Source: Antilocapra americana (lineage: Eukaryota > Chordata > Mammalia > Artiodactyla > Antilocapridae). From it: a DNA stretch of 64,000 nt. Position numbers and translations under genes: made by a program. Location of the stretch: the NCBI GenBank assembly GCA_007570785.1, contig ML662442.1, positions 30,205,681 to 30,269,680 on the forward strand, in the 5' to 3' direction. Position 1 is the stretch's first letter. Every line of letters starts with the position of its first letter. Positions 1 to 11,864 of the stretch are shown here, one piece after another. Under the pieces are notes generated by a model that had not been told where the DNA came from, made no database searches, and was given only the letters and a program-made list of their open reading frames with translations.

Positions 1-124
1 TGGCGTGGGTTGCTGTTTCCTCCTCCAAGGGATCTACCTGACCCAGAGATCGAACCCAAGTCTTCTGCATTGCATTGCATAACCTTGCAGGCAGACTCTT
101 CACTGCTGAGCCACCGGGGTAGCC
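1..124 (-). repeat. Bov-tA SINE, cut by window start
   Basis: The reverse complement shows the tRNA-Glu-derived head (GGTGGCTCAG-like, then a GATCGAACC box B-like motif on the plus strand). The rest of the element lies before position 1. Confidence 0.85.
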
Positions 125-239
125 TAAAATCTTTCTACTTGATTTTACAACCTTTCAGAGTAGTTGTTCAGAACCATTTGTGTTCTCCCAAGACTTTCCT
201 GGTGGTATGTAGTGAGAAAGAGAGATACCCATGGGTTCG

Positions 240-452
240 TGTGGTGGTGGTGGTTTGGTTGCTAAGTTGTGTCCGACTCTTGCAACCCCATGGACTGTAG
301 CCTGACAGGCTTCTCTGTTCATGGGATTCTCCAGGCAAGAATAACTGGAGTGGGTTGCCATTACCTTCTCCAGGGGATCTTCTCGACCTGGGAATCGAAC
401 CTGGGTCTCCTGCATTGTAGGCAGATTCTTTATGAACTGACCTACAATGGAT
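240..452 (-). repeat. Bov-tA SINE
   Basis: This is a near full-length inverted ruminant SINE. It runs from the CCGACTCTTGCAACCCCATG core to the tRNA-like part near 385-450. A GTGGTGGTGGTGG run at its edge is the degraded tail. Confidence 0.9.
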
Positions 453-1234
453 TCATGTGGATTCTGGCTAATTAGAAACTGACGCTGAATTATGACCCCA
501 TTTACTGAGTTGCAGAGAACTGAGCAGAGGACCGAGTTTTCAGGGGAAATAAAAAGCTACATTTTGAACATGTTACAACTGAGATGCTTGTGCATCATCC
601 CAAAAGATTTGTCCAGTAGGGAGTGGATGTATAATTGGTAGCTCAGAGAGAAGAGTGTGACTTTACCAGCAAACTGATGAGCCAAGGAATGGAGGAAAAC
701 ACACAGCAGAGATCACACTACTCTTCAGGCTACCTTGAGATTCTCTAAGCTTAAACACTTAAACATCCTAAACTTATTCTTTAAAAATGCAGAAATTAAA
801 TTTAGGGGGATGGGAGTAAAATACAAACACCATCACATTTAATCACTTTGCTGGGTCAACTAGCGTTTCTGTGTGTGGATAGCCAGTCAGCCAAATGAAC
901 ACAAGATTGAGAGTGGTCATGTTGTGTTGCTGCAATTTGTTGATTTTTTGTTCTCAGATAAAAAATTAACTAGTTAATGGACATTAGCGATGCATCTGAA
1001 GGCCCAACTTGCTGTCCTTATGGGATTTTTCAAGCACTCAATCCACATGATCAAACAAACTGAATTACTTTTGACTGATAAACACATGGTGGGAACAATA
1101 ACTACATTTTCAGGCAAAGTATATGTATGATCACTTCTTTTTGGAAATGTTTTCTCTCTCTCTAAAGACAGGATTTGGTAACTCTTGCCCTCATATGCTA
1201 AAGAGATTTAAGCTAGAGAAACTGGGAAGAATAC
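453..1234. other. Unassigned intronic sequence
   Basis: AT-rich single-copy-looking DNA. I see no open frame longer than chance, no splice-framed exon and no recognisable repeat. Confidence 0.5.
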
Positions 1235-1400
1235 CATCAGCTAAGACTGACTAAGTACTTGCTATGTGTCATGTACTTGGTATACATTAATCTCCACAAC
1301 AGTATAACACCATTGCTATTGTTATCCTCTTTACACACGTGAGGAAATAGGCTCATAGAGTGTATCGGTTAATAAACGCAGTCCACAGCAGGTTCAACAG
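1235..1400 (+). repeat. MIR SINE relic
   Basis: It shows the diverged MIR core layout: a low-stringency match to the 'tatgtgtca...ttacacacgtgagg' region, with the gaggaaat-type stretch at about 1341. Confidence 0.6.
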
Positions 1401-2497
1401 AGGAAATGCAATATGGGGTACAAGTTATAAAGGACTTTGAATGGGCGATGGAGAAAGACAGATGGTAAGACGACCAAATATCAGCAAGGGTAGTAAATTA
1501 TTCATATCCCTGGGGCCAGAGAGGTCCAGGGAGGAGGCCATGTTATCAGAGGTCAGACGTCAGGGAGGCCCAGCAAAGGTGTCATCAGAGAACACTCGGC
1601 CACTTCTAGAGACTTGACCTGAAACAGGGAGACACATCCTGGTCTCCGGTTCCTTCTCACCCTCCAGTCTCCTTCTACTGCCTCCCAGTGGCCAATCTAG
1701 CTGAGGTCAATTAACATGCCAGCCTGGGAGGCATTGTTGCATGGGTCAGTCTCTGCAGTGCAGAGCAGAGTAAGGGTAAGAAACAAACCTGTGAGTAGAT
1801 AGGCAAAAGACAAGCTTATAGAGGTCGAGGAGCTCACCTTCAGGTCACTCAGGCTGCCTAAGTTTAAATTCTAAGTGCATACCACTAACCTATATTGTTT
1901 AATTATTATGAAGGGAAACAGGACTTGGATGAAGCATTCTGTTTGACTGCAGTGAGCATCTCATTTTATATGGGGCATATACACAATGCATTGTAATGCA
2001 TGATATATCATGTGATATGGGATATATGTGTTTATTTGTAATGGATATTAGATATACATGTATATAGTATATGTCTGTGTTTGCTGCATATATTTTATCT
2101 CATCATTTTTTGGGGGATCCCACTGGTGTTCTTTCACTTTCCTTTGACTAGACTAGATTTTTAAAATATTACTTTTAATTCTTAAAAATAAACGTGAGGT
2201 AAGATGATATCAGGACATATGTACTAAGGCGCCAGGCTGGGGGACTGGCTCAGAGGGTGCAATTAGTCCCACCCACAGGCAGCCATGAGCCCAGTGAAGC
2301 AGCGTCAGTTCCCCAGCCTCCAGCTCAGCATCAGCAAAAAGAAAGGCTATACTATTCTTAATGATATTTAAGGTCTTTTTCTGCTTTGTAGTCCCATTAC
2401 TGCATCTTTAGGGAAAGGTCAAATCTCTGGTTTTGGCCTCCAGGACAAAATCAAAACCAAAGCAATCTTCACCCATGGCAAGAAAAGTGAAGCCCCA
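1400..2497. other. Unassigned intronic sequence
   Basis: It contains a TATA-rich stretch near 1970-2100 (ATGATATATCATGTGATATG and similar) but no supported gene or named repeat. Confidence 0.5.
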
Positions 2498-2564
2498 GGG
2501 GGGTTCATAGCTCAGTCAGCAAAGAATCGGCCTGCAATGTAGGAATCTGCCTGTAGTTCAGGAG
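2498..2564 (+). repeat. Bov-tA SINE, 5' part (split by BovB)
   Basis: The head of a tRNA-derived SINE (AGCTCAGTCAGCAAAGAATC, then CCTGCAATGTAGGA). It breaks off at 2564 and resumes at 3542. The repeated TCAGGAG at 2558-2564 and 3542-3548 is the target-site duplication of the BovB between. Confidence 0.85.
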
Positions 2565-3541
2565 TTCAGTTCAGTTCTGTCACTCAGTCACGTCCGACTC
2601 TTTGCAGCCCCATGAATTGCAGCACACCAGGCCTCCCTGCCCATCACCAACTCCCAGAGTCTACCCAAACCCATGTCTATTGAGTCAGTGATGCCATCCA
2701 GCCATCTCATTCTCTGTCGTCCCCTTCTCCTGCCCCCAATGCTTCCCAGCATTAGGGTCTTTTCCAATGAGTTAAGTCTTCGCATGAGGTGGCCAAAGTA
2801 TTAGAGTTTCAGCTTCAACATCAGTCCTTCCAATGAACACCCAGAACTGATCTCCTTTAGGATGGACTGGTTGGATCTCCTTGCAGTCCAAGGGACTCTC
2901 AAGAGTCTTCTCCAAAACCACATTTCAAAAGCATCAATTCTTCGGCACTCAGCTTTCTTCACTGTCCAACTCTCACATCCATACATGACTACTGGAAAAA
3001 CCATAGGCTTGAGTAGACGGACCTTTGTTGGCAAAGTAATATCTCTGCTTTTAAGTATGCTATCTAGGTTGGTCATAACTTTCCTTCCAAGGAGCAAGCG
3101 TCTTTTAATTTCATGGCTGCAATCACCATCTGCAGTGATTTTGTAGCCCAAAAAACATAAAGTCAGCCACTGTTTCCCCATTGATCTGCCATGAAGTGAT
3201 GGGACCAGATGCCATGATCTTAGTTTTCTGAATGTTGAGCTTTAAGCCAACTTTTTCACTCTCCTCTTTCACTTTCATCAAGAGGCTCTTTAGTTCCTCT
3301 TCACTTTCTGCCATAAGGGTGGTGTCATCTGCATATCTGAAGTTATTGATATTTCTCCCATCAATCTTGATTTCAGCTTGTGCTTCTTCCAGCCCAGCGT
3401 TTCTCATGATGTACTCTGCATACAAGTTAAATAAGCAGGGTGACAATACACAGCCTTGATGTACTCCTTTTCCTGTTTGGAACCAGTCTGTTGTTCCATG
3501 TCCAGTTCTAATTGTTGTTTCCTGACCTGCATACAGGTTTC
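2565..3541 (-). mobile_element. BovB (RTE) LINE, 5'-truncated
   Basis: This is a 977-bp copy. Two overlapping minus-strand frames (3123-3560 and 2801-3181) encode the end of the RTE reverse transcriptase. The RT fingers/palm signature FRYADDTTLM, with its catalytic YADD, is present, followed by EELKSLLMKVKEESEKVGLK and the C-terminal DITLPTKVRLLKPM and CRRIDAFEMWFWRRLLRVPW segments. The frame shifts near 3150. The 3' end carries the (GTTCA)n-type tail next to 2565. It lacks the 5' half, so it cannot move by itself. Confidence 0.93.
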
Positions 3542-3716
3542 TCAGGAGACCTAGGTTCAATTCCTGGGTCTGGAAGATCCTCTGGAGAAGGAAATGACAG
3601 CCCCCTCCAGTATTCTTGCCTGGAGAATCCCTTGGACAGAGGAGCCGGGCAGGCTACAGTCCATGGGGTGGCAAGAGTCAGACACGACTTAGCAACTACA
3701 CCACCACCACTAGCAC
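3542..3716 (+). repeat. Bov-tA SINE, 3' part (split by BovB)
   Basis: It resumes with GAGACCTAGGTTCAATTCC (the box B region), then CTGGAGAAGGAAATG and CAAGAGTCAGACACGACTTAG. It ends in an (ACC)n-rich tail. Confidence 0.88.
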
Positions 3717-5345
3717 ACCACGAATCAGTACCGGGTGACCCGCCTCTCACGTTCCTTTCCTTTGACAGTGGACTTGCACATCAGCTAACACTTGTCCTTC
3801 AACACAATGGCAAGTGGGATAAAAATGCTTTAAGCTAGTTATTAGATTTTGAACATGCCTGCTCCACTGGAGACCATGTTAGCCTTATAAGGTTCTACAT
3901 TTCACTTGAGTTTCATGATTACATAACCAGCCCCAGTCTTTCTGTTCAGTAGAGTAAAATAAGGAAGTAAAAACAAACAGCATCAAAGACTGTTATCATC
4001 TTGCTTTTAATTACTCTTTGTATCTTGCAACTGGCCCATGTTATTAGAAAGTACAGAAGCTGTTAAAAAATGCTTTCCGAATCCCAGAAAATATGAAACA
4101 TGTTTATTATCACATTTGATCCATAGAACAAAAAATGTTTTTACTTTGGTAAAATGGCAACCACAGGAGCTGTGCAAGAGTAATGGGATGGGATCACTGG
4201 TGGGAGATAAAGAGAGTCTTGGATCTTGGTCTGTCAACTAAGGCACACTGATCAGAGCTCGGCACTCTAGGGTGATTCCCTGTGGCATGTGGGCAGGCCT
4301 TGATGGGAGGTCCACCCCCTTGGCTGTCTCCCTGCCTCAGGGCCCAGGAGCTGCAGCAGCTACCATGCCATCTCCTGGTTTCCAGAAAGAAACGTCACAG
4401 CCAAGCCTGAGCCCCGCGCCCTGTTTCCACTGTTTTCCCTTTTGTCCAGATTTTTGTAAGTTGAGAGACAGCAAGACAAGTCCGTCTCCTTGGCCTGTCA
4501 TTCGTTCAATCACTCATTTAAAAAACACTTGTTCATTGAATTTTATGTGCCTAGAACTGAGCTAAGCACTAGAAGCTTATAATAGGTCGGGATGAGGTAG
4601 GAGGACAGAGATGACCCTTATCCACGCTTCAGAAAGAAAAAATGAATATTTGGTTCCTTTTCTAGACCATTTGAGACTCATTTCCAATCAAGAAAATTAA
4701 ACAAATGGCTTTATAATGTGTTCCTTTTACACGGCCCTTTATCATCTTGGACCACAGGGAATTGACATTTTCATGGCAATACGAGGGCTCAATGTGCTCT
4801 GATGACACATTTAACTAACACTGAATTATAACAGAGCCTTGGTGGACATGCATATGACATCTGCATAATTGGAGGACAAATTATTTTTTATTAGTGCTAC
4901 TACTATTAATATAAAATTAATTTATACTCATGGACCACTGCATGTGAAGTGTTACCAAGCACAGCTAATATTCTGGCTCTGAGACTCACAGAGGCCAATG
5001 AGGCTGTAACCTGCAGCTGGCTTCCCTTCTCAGCTGCCCTCCTCTCTTCCCTACAATCCCTTCTCTTTATTGACTTTCATTTAATTGTGTCATTTTACAG
5101 CAAAACTCTAGAGAAATTAAACAGCCGGACTGTGGCAGACACAAGGGCTGGGGAGCCCTTGAAGTCACTAGAGAGAACCCCAGAGGAGTGGGGCATAGTT
5201 CTGTAGTGCCTGCTGTGTCTTCAGAGGGAATCTGTTAGCAGCAAGTCAACCCTGGACGCTCCAAGGTCAGAGGCGGGTAAATGGTGCAGGGAGCTTTATG
5301 TCCCTGTTGTCCTTGTTAAGAGAAGCAGAATTTGACGGGAGCCAT
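3717..5345. other. Unassigned intronic sequence
   Basis: No gene found. The part at 4500-4610 (ACTTGTTCATTGAATTTTATG onward) belongs to the same diverged old repeat family as 16272-16370, 30262-30500, 37391-37600 and 43583-43740. I cannot name the family. Confidence 0.45.
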
Positions 5346-5563
5346 TCCCTTGTAGCTCAGTCAGTAAAGGATCTGCCTGTAATGCAGGAGACCTGAGTTC
5401 ATATTCCTGGGTTCGGGAAGATCTCCCGGAGAAGGAAATGGCAACCCACTCCAGTATTCTTGCCTGGAGAATCCCCATGGACAGAGGAGCCTGGCGGGCT
5501 ACAGTCCATGGGGTTGTAAGAGTCGGACACGACGGAGTGACTAAACCACCACCACAACCACCA
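5346..5563 (+). repeat. Bov-tA SINE
   Basis: A near full-length copy, from the TGTAGCTCAGTCAGTAAAGG head to GAGTCGGACACGACGGAGTG. The tail is an (ACC/CCACCA)n microsatellite. Confidence 0.93.
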
Positions 5564-6859
5564 TTAGCTCTATGAAAGCGCATGTAAGCTGGGAATGGCT
5601 CCAACAATCCGCCTCGGAGCAGTGGACCACCTGTATTTTCACTTCCCATTTGCATTCATCAGGCACGCATTTTCCAAGCACCCCCGTAAGCCAACCTCTG
5701 TGGTCAGTGCTGGAACCCAAGTGTCTTGGTATCGACACTGAGGGGAGGTTTCAGGGCTCCCTCCCTGACATTTGAGGGTGGGAAATGTCAGCCCTTCCAA
5801 GGCTTGCTGAGTGATCATTATCAGAGCATCACCTAGGATCTTAATTCCTTGTCCTATTTTTTTTTTTTTTAAGAGAAAAGTGACTTTCAAAACAAACAAA
5901 AAAAAGCAACAAAACAAAACAGGTGGCACATGGCTGCCCTGGATGACTGTGAAGCAGCTCAAAGTGTGTCTGGTATTTTCCACTGAGTCCATTTGGAAAT
6001 CAATTAACTGTGTCTTTTGAGCAAACTGCTCCCTTCTGGAAAGGTTTTTATGGGTTCAGAATGCCCATTACATTGTTTTCTTTTGTGCCTTTTTGTTAAG
6101 TTCAGTTTTTTTTTTCCCTTTAGTAAAGTGTCACTTTTTAATGATCACATCAGTTTTGTGTTTCTCAACTAGAGCAAATTGCTGTCATTTGTGTCCCACC
6201 AGTACCTTGGGGCATTTTTCTTTCTGGTTGGTCTTTAACCTAAAAACACACTTCTGTGTCTACACTAATGGCATCTTGACAATGATAATGGGCAGAGACT
6301 CAATTAAGAAACATTATGAATCATACAGTTTAGTCTCCTCTAGTGGGTGAGTCCCCAAAGTGACAAGGGTCGTTTTCTTTTGTCCCCTGCAGTCTAAGTC
6401 CTTTCCCAGTTGGTACCTTACCACCACCCCAGTCACTCTCCAAAAGTTATTTTTCTGGTTTATTAAAAACAGCATCTCCGATGAGCAAACCCCTTACCTA
6501 TTTGCCAGTCCCAGGGCACCTTCAACAGCTCCTTGTGCTCCATTATAGCTCTGTGGATTGAAAGAAAGCAGAGCTGATGAGCAATGCGGCCTATATTTGT
6601 TGTTGCTGTTCACTAACCAGATTTATACAAATCATGAAGCAATCAATTGAATTCCAAAAATAACTTCGGCACACACAGAGGCTGGTTTCATGAGGTAGCT
6701 CAGCTCAAGATTGGTTCCCGCAGACCCACCACTGTCCTTCTCACCCAGTCTGCCTCTAGCTTTCATTGCACGCTCAGATGTTTTCTCAAAAGTACATGGC
6801 GAGGTTTGAAAATTTCTGGGCTTGCAGAAATCAGTTTTCTGATTGAGCACTCTCCAGGG
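5563..6859. other. Unassigned intronic sequence with poly-T and A-rich runs
   Basis: A T run lies at about 5858-5871, and an AACAAAC/AAAACAA-rich run at 5891-5920. No gene or named repeat is recognised. Confidence 0.5.
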
Positions 6860-7247
6860 CAGTGTTTCTCAAACTTAAATGTACAAAAATACCACCTGGA
6901 GAGGATGTTAAAAAAAGTTTCCTGGGGACTTCCCTGAGGGTCCAGTGGTTAAGAGTCTGCCTTGTAATGCAAGGGATGCAAGTTTGATCCCTGGCCAGGG
7001 AATTATTAAGATCCCACATGCAACTAAGCCTGTGTGCCACAATGAAGACCCAATGCAGCCAAAATTAAAACAAACAATAAACCCAAAAAAATGTCTAAAA
7101 AAACAAAAACAAACCCAGTTTCCTGGGCCCCATCCCTCCGGAGGCTGATTCAGTAGATCTGAGCAGGGCCCTTGGATGTGCATTTCTGACAAGTTCCCAC
7201 TCGATGCTAGTACTGCTGGTCAGAGAATTACACCCTGAGAACCACTG
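6860..7247 (+). repeat. MER5A-like hAT DNA transposon relic, interrupted
   Basis: Non-autonomous DNA transposon fossil. The left end CAGTGTTTCTCAAACTT and the right end CTGAGAACCACTG form the expected imperfect terminal inverted repeat. The middle shows TGATTCAGTAGATCTGAG and GCATTTCTGACAAGTTCCCA. A CHR SINE (6927-7116) sits inside it. Confidence 0.85.
6927..7116 (+). repeat. CHR-type tRNA-derived SINE with target-site duplication
   Basis: The body carries CCAGTGGTTAAGAGTCTGCC and TTTGATCCCTGGCCAGGG, then an A-rich tail. It is bounded by a perfect 11-bp direct repeat, AGTTTCCTGGG, at 6916-6926 and 7117-7127. Confidence 0.9.
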
Positions 7248-8117
7248 CTCTGAAAGAGGACCAGGAGGGGAGGGTGGCACCCTCCACCTGTGTCACTCGG
7301 GCTTCAGTGTGCCCTTAATGTAACCCATATGCCAAACATACTCATATGCCTGCCTCTTCCACAATTTTGGGAGCAGTGTCTCCGAAGGGCTCCGTCAGTT
7401 CTAATGGTCTATAACTGAAGCAAATGAGTGCTAGATCTCTGAAGATACATGTTTTTGGATTCAAGAATAATAATCCATAAAGTGAGCCATCCATCTACAA
7501 AATGTTGGTTATGAACAGTTGATCTAGGCAATTTCTTTTCCTCTTATGAAGCTTAAGCACCAAATTTAGAAACTTTAAAATGCCATCATGCTTTCAAAAT
7601 GAATTCCAAATAAATCTGTTTTAGAGAGTCTTCCCATCTCCTGGTCCTGCTTGCTATAGAGTTCCCCACCTATATCTCAGGACACCAAAATTTGGAGAAT
7701 TCTTGGAAAGAGCTTATCTGCAAAACAGATTTAAAGTGATGACAAAATAGCCTCCTTAAATAATTTCAGACACAGATGCAATGACAAAGAACCTGCTTGT
7801 AGAAAGTGATGTGAAAATCAGAATTACTCGCTTTGCAGATAGGATTTGCTGAAATTAGACAGAAGATATATTATGCTTATTTATCTCTTAGGTGAAGCTA
7901 AAATACATAGCCTTTATTGATGAAAAATTAGGCTTTGCTTGACACTTATTCTCATAGCAACTTCTGAGTCCTAGTCAGTGATGACATATATATTCCTATG
8001 CCAGAATTACTGAAAGCTCCTTGTTTCTGACTTTTTGATGCTTAATGAATGCTTGTCTTATATCTTGACCCATTTAAGGAAAATGGAAACACTAAGTTTC
8101 TAGTTTCTAAGAGATGA
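7248..8117. other. Unassigned intronic sequence
   Basis: AT-rich sequence with no supported gene or repeat. Confidence 0.5.
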
Positions 8118-8247
8118 ATTTTTGTTGTTGCTGGTGTTTTTTTTGGCTGAGCCACAAGGCTTGAGGGATCTTAATTCCCCAACCAGAGATTGAACACTGG
8201 CCATGGCAGTAAAAGTCCTAACTACGGGACTGCCAGGAAATTCCCAA
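8118..8247 (-). repeat. CHR-type SINE
   Basis: An inverted copy: the poly-T/TGG tail start is near 8139, then GATCTTAATTCCCCAACCAG, ending TCCTAACTACGGGACTGCCA. It has a likely imperfect duplication, AAGAGATGAA (about 8109) and AAGAAATGAA (about 8246). Confidence 0.8.
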
Positions 8248-8745
8248 GAAATGAACTTGAAATGTGGTTCACTTGTGCAAACTCATGGGCGATAAAAGAA
8301 AAGAAATTATAAAAGGACAAACTTAAACTCTAAGTTTTCTAGTTGTGGTTACTAGTAAAAGACTAGTATACTAAGTTGTCACTAGTTAACAGAATTCCCC
8401 TTTTCGGAAGTGCATCAAATCATGGCATTTACACTTAGTTTTCCTATTTCTCTAAGTATTAATAAAACCTCATTGGCTGGTTTGGGAGAATCAATGTACT
8501 TTTAATGCTTTCTTATAAATTATCTTCAAAGTCCATTACATAAATTCACGAAAAATTCATTTAGTTTGGAAGAAATTTATTAATAAAGATACTGAGTTTT
8601 CAGATTTCATGTGGGATGTTGGTAACAGGTTTCTAGCTCTGATTTTTACAAAATAAAGTGAGCAGCCATAACCTAAATGAAAAACATTTAAAAAGTAAGC
8701 TCTAAGAGTATCAACTGCCTGAATTTCTTGTTATTTTTTACTCAC

Positions 8746-8902
8746 AACTGAATTCCACTGAAAAATGCCCCGAAGAGTCCAATCATTCCCAGGAATTCCA
8801 CTCGGCTCAGAGTTCGGATGATATATTCTTCCCAGACGTTAGAGATACCATACAGTGTGGCTCCTCCTAAGACAAGGAGATCCCCCACCAGCTTATTTTC
8901 CC
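8746..8902 (-). CDS. SLC35F1: SLC35F1 internal coding exon (third of three in window)
   Basis: This 157-bp exon begins with GG, completing the split Gly codon left by the previous exon. It then reads [20 protein letters not shown] and [20 protein letters not shown], followed by [11 protein letters not shown], and ends with TT of a Leu codon. The [20 protein letters not shown] stretch is a hallmark of the SLC35F1/F2/F6-type transporters and spans a membrane helix and the following loop. The acceptor is TTCCTAG|GG behind a T-rich tract and the donor is TT|GTGAGT, both strong. The next exon should supply the last base of the Leu codon and is not recognisable downstream (positions 1-8745), so it probably lies outside the window. 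A Bov-tA SINE lies about 95 bp upstream in the preceding intron. Confidence 0.96.
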
Positions 8903-8995
8903 CTAGGAACAGAAAAAGAAAAAGGAAGCTTTATTAAAATTTTCCTAACAAGAATTTGGCCCCAGCAAAATCAGCTTCCTGGGCTTATTCGGAGG

Positions 8996-9168
8996 CTTCC
9001 CTGGTGGCTCAGACTATAAAGAACCTGCCTGCAATGAGGGAGACCTGGGTTTGATCACAGGGTTAGGAGGATCCCCTGGAGAAGGAAATAGCTACCCATT
9101 CCAATATTCTTGCCTGGAGAATTCATGGACTGAGGAGTCAGACACAACTGAGGAACTAATACACACGA
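8996..9168 (+). repeat. Bov-tA SINE
   Basis: It runs from the GGCTTCCCTGGTGGCTCAG head to the CAGACACAACTGAGGAACTA end. The element is slightly shortened near 9125-9145. It sits about 95 bp from the splice acceptor of the exon at 8746-8902. Confidence 0.92.
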
Positions 9169-9169
9169 T

Positions 9170-10204
9170 TATCTATTCTGACATTTTTATAGACATTCTG
9201 TATTTTGCCTACTGAGATTAAGTAAAGTCTGTTTATGTGTGCTTCAGATATGTTGTGATGTAAAAAGGTTGCTATGTCTACCCAATAAGACGTCTTCCCT
9301 AGCTAAGAAAGGGACTAGTTCCTTCTGGATTGTACCCTCTCTGAAGAGTCCCATGTCTTCTGTCCATGGGTTGAAAAGTCCACAATCTGAAATGGACTAT
9401 GGGTTGAAATTTTCAACTCCCCTAAAGTAAGCAACAGAAGAGTGAAAATACATGTAACTCATTATCACATCAATATTTTTTTCTTTCATAAAAAGTATCT
9501 ATTTGTTCTAAATTCAATTTTGGCTAGTTTTGGTTTATGTCCAATCTCTCATAAATTATGTACCCAGCTATTTCCTATAATTAGGCCAACTCTTTCTATT
9601 CCAGGCAGTGTGAAGCCAGGGAAGCAGAGTGGGAATCAGCAGCCAGAGGCCTCATAGTAAGCTTGTACCCAAGTGGTCTCCAACTCTGACCCGTGTAGTC
9701 TGCTCATGGGCGCTCAGTAGACGTGAAGTTCTGGGGCAGAAGAGGTGCAAGCTGGGGAGGGGACTCTGTCCAGCCTGATTCGAAGGGAGAGACTCACCCT
9801 AGAGTAGCCTTGCATTCCCAGCTTAGCTGGAACAATCTAGAACTGCAGAACCAGATTATCTCTGTATAGCTGGGAGCACCGCCTACTCTCCACCAAGAGG
9901 TTTCACATAAAAGAATCTGGGTGGGGTTTGGGGGGAGATCTCACGCCTCTGTGGATCTTGACTCCAATCAGTGTCACTTTTTCGAAGACAAGTTCCACTC
10001 CTGGTAGGGATCGGAGAGAGAGAAGATAGCCTGAAAAGCCAGAGAGCTTGCTGGGGTCACTCTCAAGGGAATGGAGCAAGGGCTGGCAGGCCTCACTGGG
10101 CTCCTGCTGAGTAGATGACCCAAGAATGTGATGAGGTTCCAAGGAACCTCATGGCTGTGTCCTGGGTGTGTCTTCTGGGGAAATTAACACCATTCCAGAG
10201 TAAC
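9170..10204. other. Unassigned intronic sequence
   Basis: Apparently unique. Some open frames exist (for example minus 9903-10142), but they have no homologue I recognise and no splice framing. Confidence 0.45.
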
Positions 10205-10545
10205 CTGATTCAATTTACTTTAATTTAATTCAATTTTTAATTAAAATTTTTAATTTAATTTTTAATTTTTTAACATCCAAAACATTTTGTATTGGGGTAC
10301 AGCTGATTACTAATGTTGTGATAGATATAGTGTATATATATATATATATTTTTTTTCTTTTATACAATGGAATATTACTCAGCCATTAAAAAGAATGAAA
10401 TAAGGCCATATGCAGCAACACTGATGTACCTAGAGAGTGTCTACTGAGTGGAGTAAGTCAGTCATAGGAGAAATATCATATGACATGTCTTATATGTGGA
10501 ATCTAAAAATAAATGATACAAATGAACTTACAAAATTAAATAATC
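10205..10545 (-). mobile_element. Ruminant L1 3' end, with an inverted segment
   Basis: 10205-10335 reads as the reverse complement of a ruminant L1 3' end (T/A-rich tail, then TTTTGTATTGGGGTACAGCT). 10355-10545 reads in the opposite, plus, direction as the L1 region just upstream (ACAATGGAATATTACTCAGC, then AGTAAGTCAGTCATAGGAG). A (TA)n run lies at the junction. The layout fits a minus-strand insertion with 5' inversion, but I find no clear duplication. Confidence 0.65.
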
Positions 10546-11506
10546 TTTTTTATGTGCCAACTAGAAAATCATGACAGAACTCATAATTTTAAGGAGTTCA
10601 TTTGAGGAGTTACTGATGAAATAAAAGGCATCCATTACTAAGATTATAAAATTAAAATGAACATGATTCAGTCACTTTTCAATAAGGAGTCATTTCAGAA
10701 TCTTGTGGTGACATGGGGCCATTACTATGAATCTCAATTTTTGTTGTATTAGTGAAGTGTGGAAATGCTGCTTGATAGAATTTGAATGGATTCAAGAAAG
10801 TTAAATTATAATGAAATATTTTAATAGAAATTAGAGAAACATCAGTCTAGCTTGTAAAAGTCCCAAAATGAGGCTGTACTGTTTCAATGAATAGCCCCAC
10901 CAATCTTTTTCAAACTCCACATTTGTTTCATTATGGTCTATTCTGTTAAACCTTTGACTATGTGGCATCTACTCCCCAGTACTTTGAATTTTTCAGTCAT
11001 AATTTTTGTTAATAATGATACAATGTTGTGTAACTGCAAGCTCAGAAGTATTTCCTGAGTTATTGGGGACAAAATGGTTAAATACTATCTATTAAAATTT
11101 TACCAGTAAATGTATTTGTCAGTTTTTAAATCATTTGAAAGTAAATATTTACACATAGAGCATGTATGAAATTTTAGATGAAGAAATATAATTGAACTAA
11201 ACAGGACATGATTTTATATCATATAATGAAATGTTTGATATAATACAATTTGTAGTTAACTGGAAATTATAACATGCCCTATTAATGCAATAGATATTTA
11301 ACATGGTTGAGTCAGTTTTTCTAAATGTTCACAGGGAAAATTATATCTAGCAAATGTGTCATTTATGTATGGGTGAAACCACAATGAGTGGTAATGATTT
11401 GCAGATTTGGGGTAAACAGACACATTTGAAATTACGAGAAGTCCATTCAAGCCCATGCCTTCTTTGTCTCCTCTGAATTTCACACTCCTGTACCTATGCA
11501 AATTTG
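10546..11506. other. Unassigned intronic sequence
   Basis: Strongly AT-rich with no named repeat or gene. Confidence 0.5.
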
Positions 11507-11610
11507 AGTACGCTCCAGGAGCTGGTGATGGACAGGGAAGCCTGGCCTGCTGCGGTCCATGGGGTCGCAAAGAGTCGGACACGACTGAGCGACTGAACTG
11601 AACTGAACTT
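11507..11610 (+). repeat. BovB/Bov-A2 3' end
   Basis: A short truncated copy: CAGGAGCTGGTGATGGACAG, CGCAAAGAGTCGGACACGAC, ending in the (GAACT)n tail. Confidence 0.88.
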
Positions 11611-11864
11611 ACCTGTGCGTGGCCCTCGCTGCACTCTGCTTCAGGTCTGTTATTTGTTACCTCGCATGTCTTCCCTTCTTTCTGTTTTCTTCCACAGTAG
11701 GGTTGAAGGATCTACTGTGACTTGCTTGGTTTTATATTCTATGTGGTTCCTAGCACAGATTCTTGCACATTGTAAGTTCTCAATAAATGCTTGAATGAGT
11801 TGAGCTGACAGAAAAGGTCTTTCTTTTTCCATTCCATGGTAAAGATATTGAGTGGCGATGACAT

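Noticed and set aside
2801..3560. Long minus-strand open frames with reverse-transcriptase signature as host genes
   Set aside because: They are BovB (RTE) remnants, lacking the 5' half and frame-shifted.
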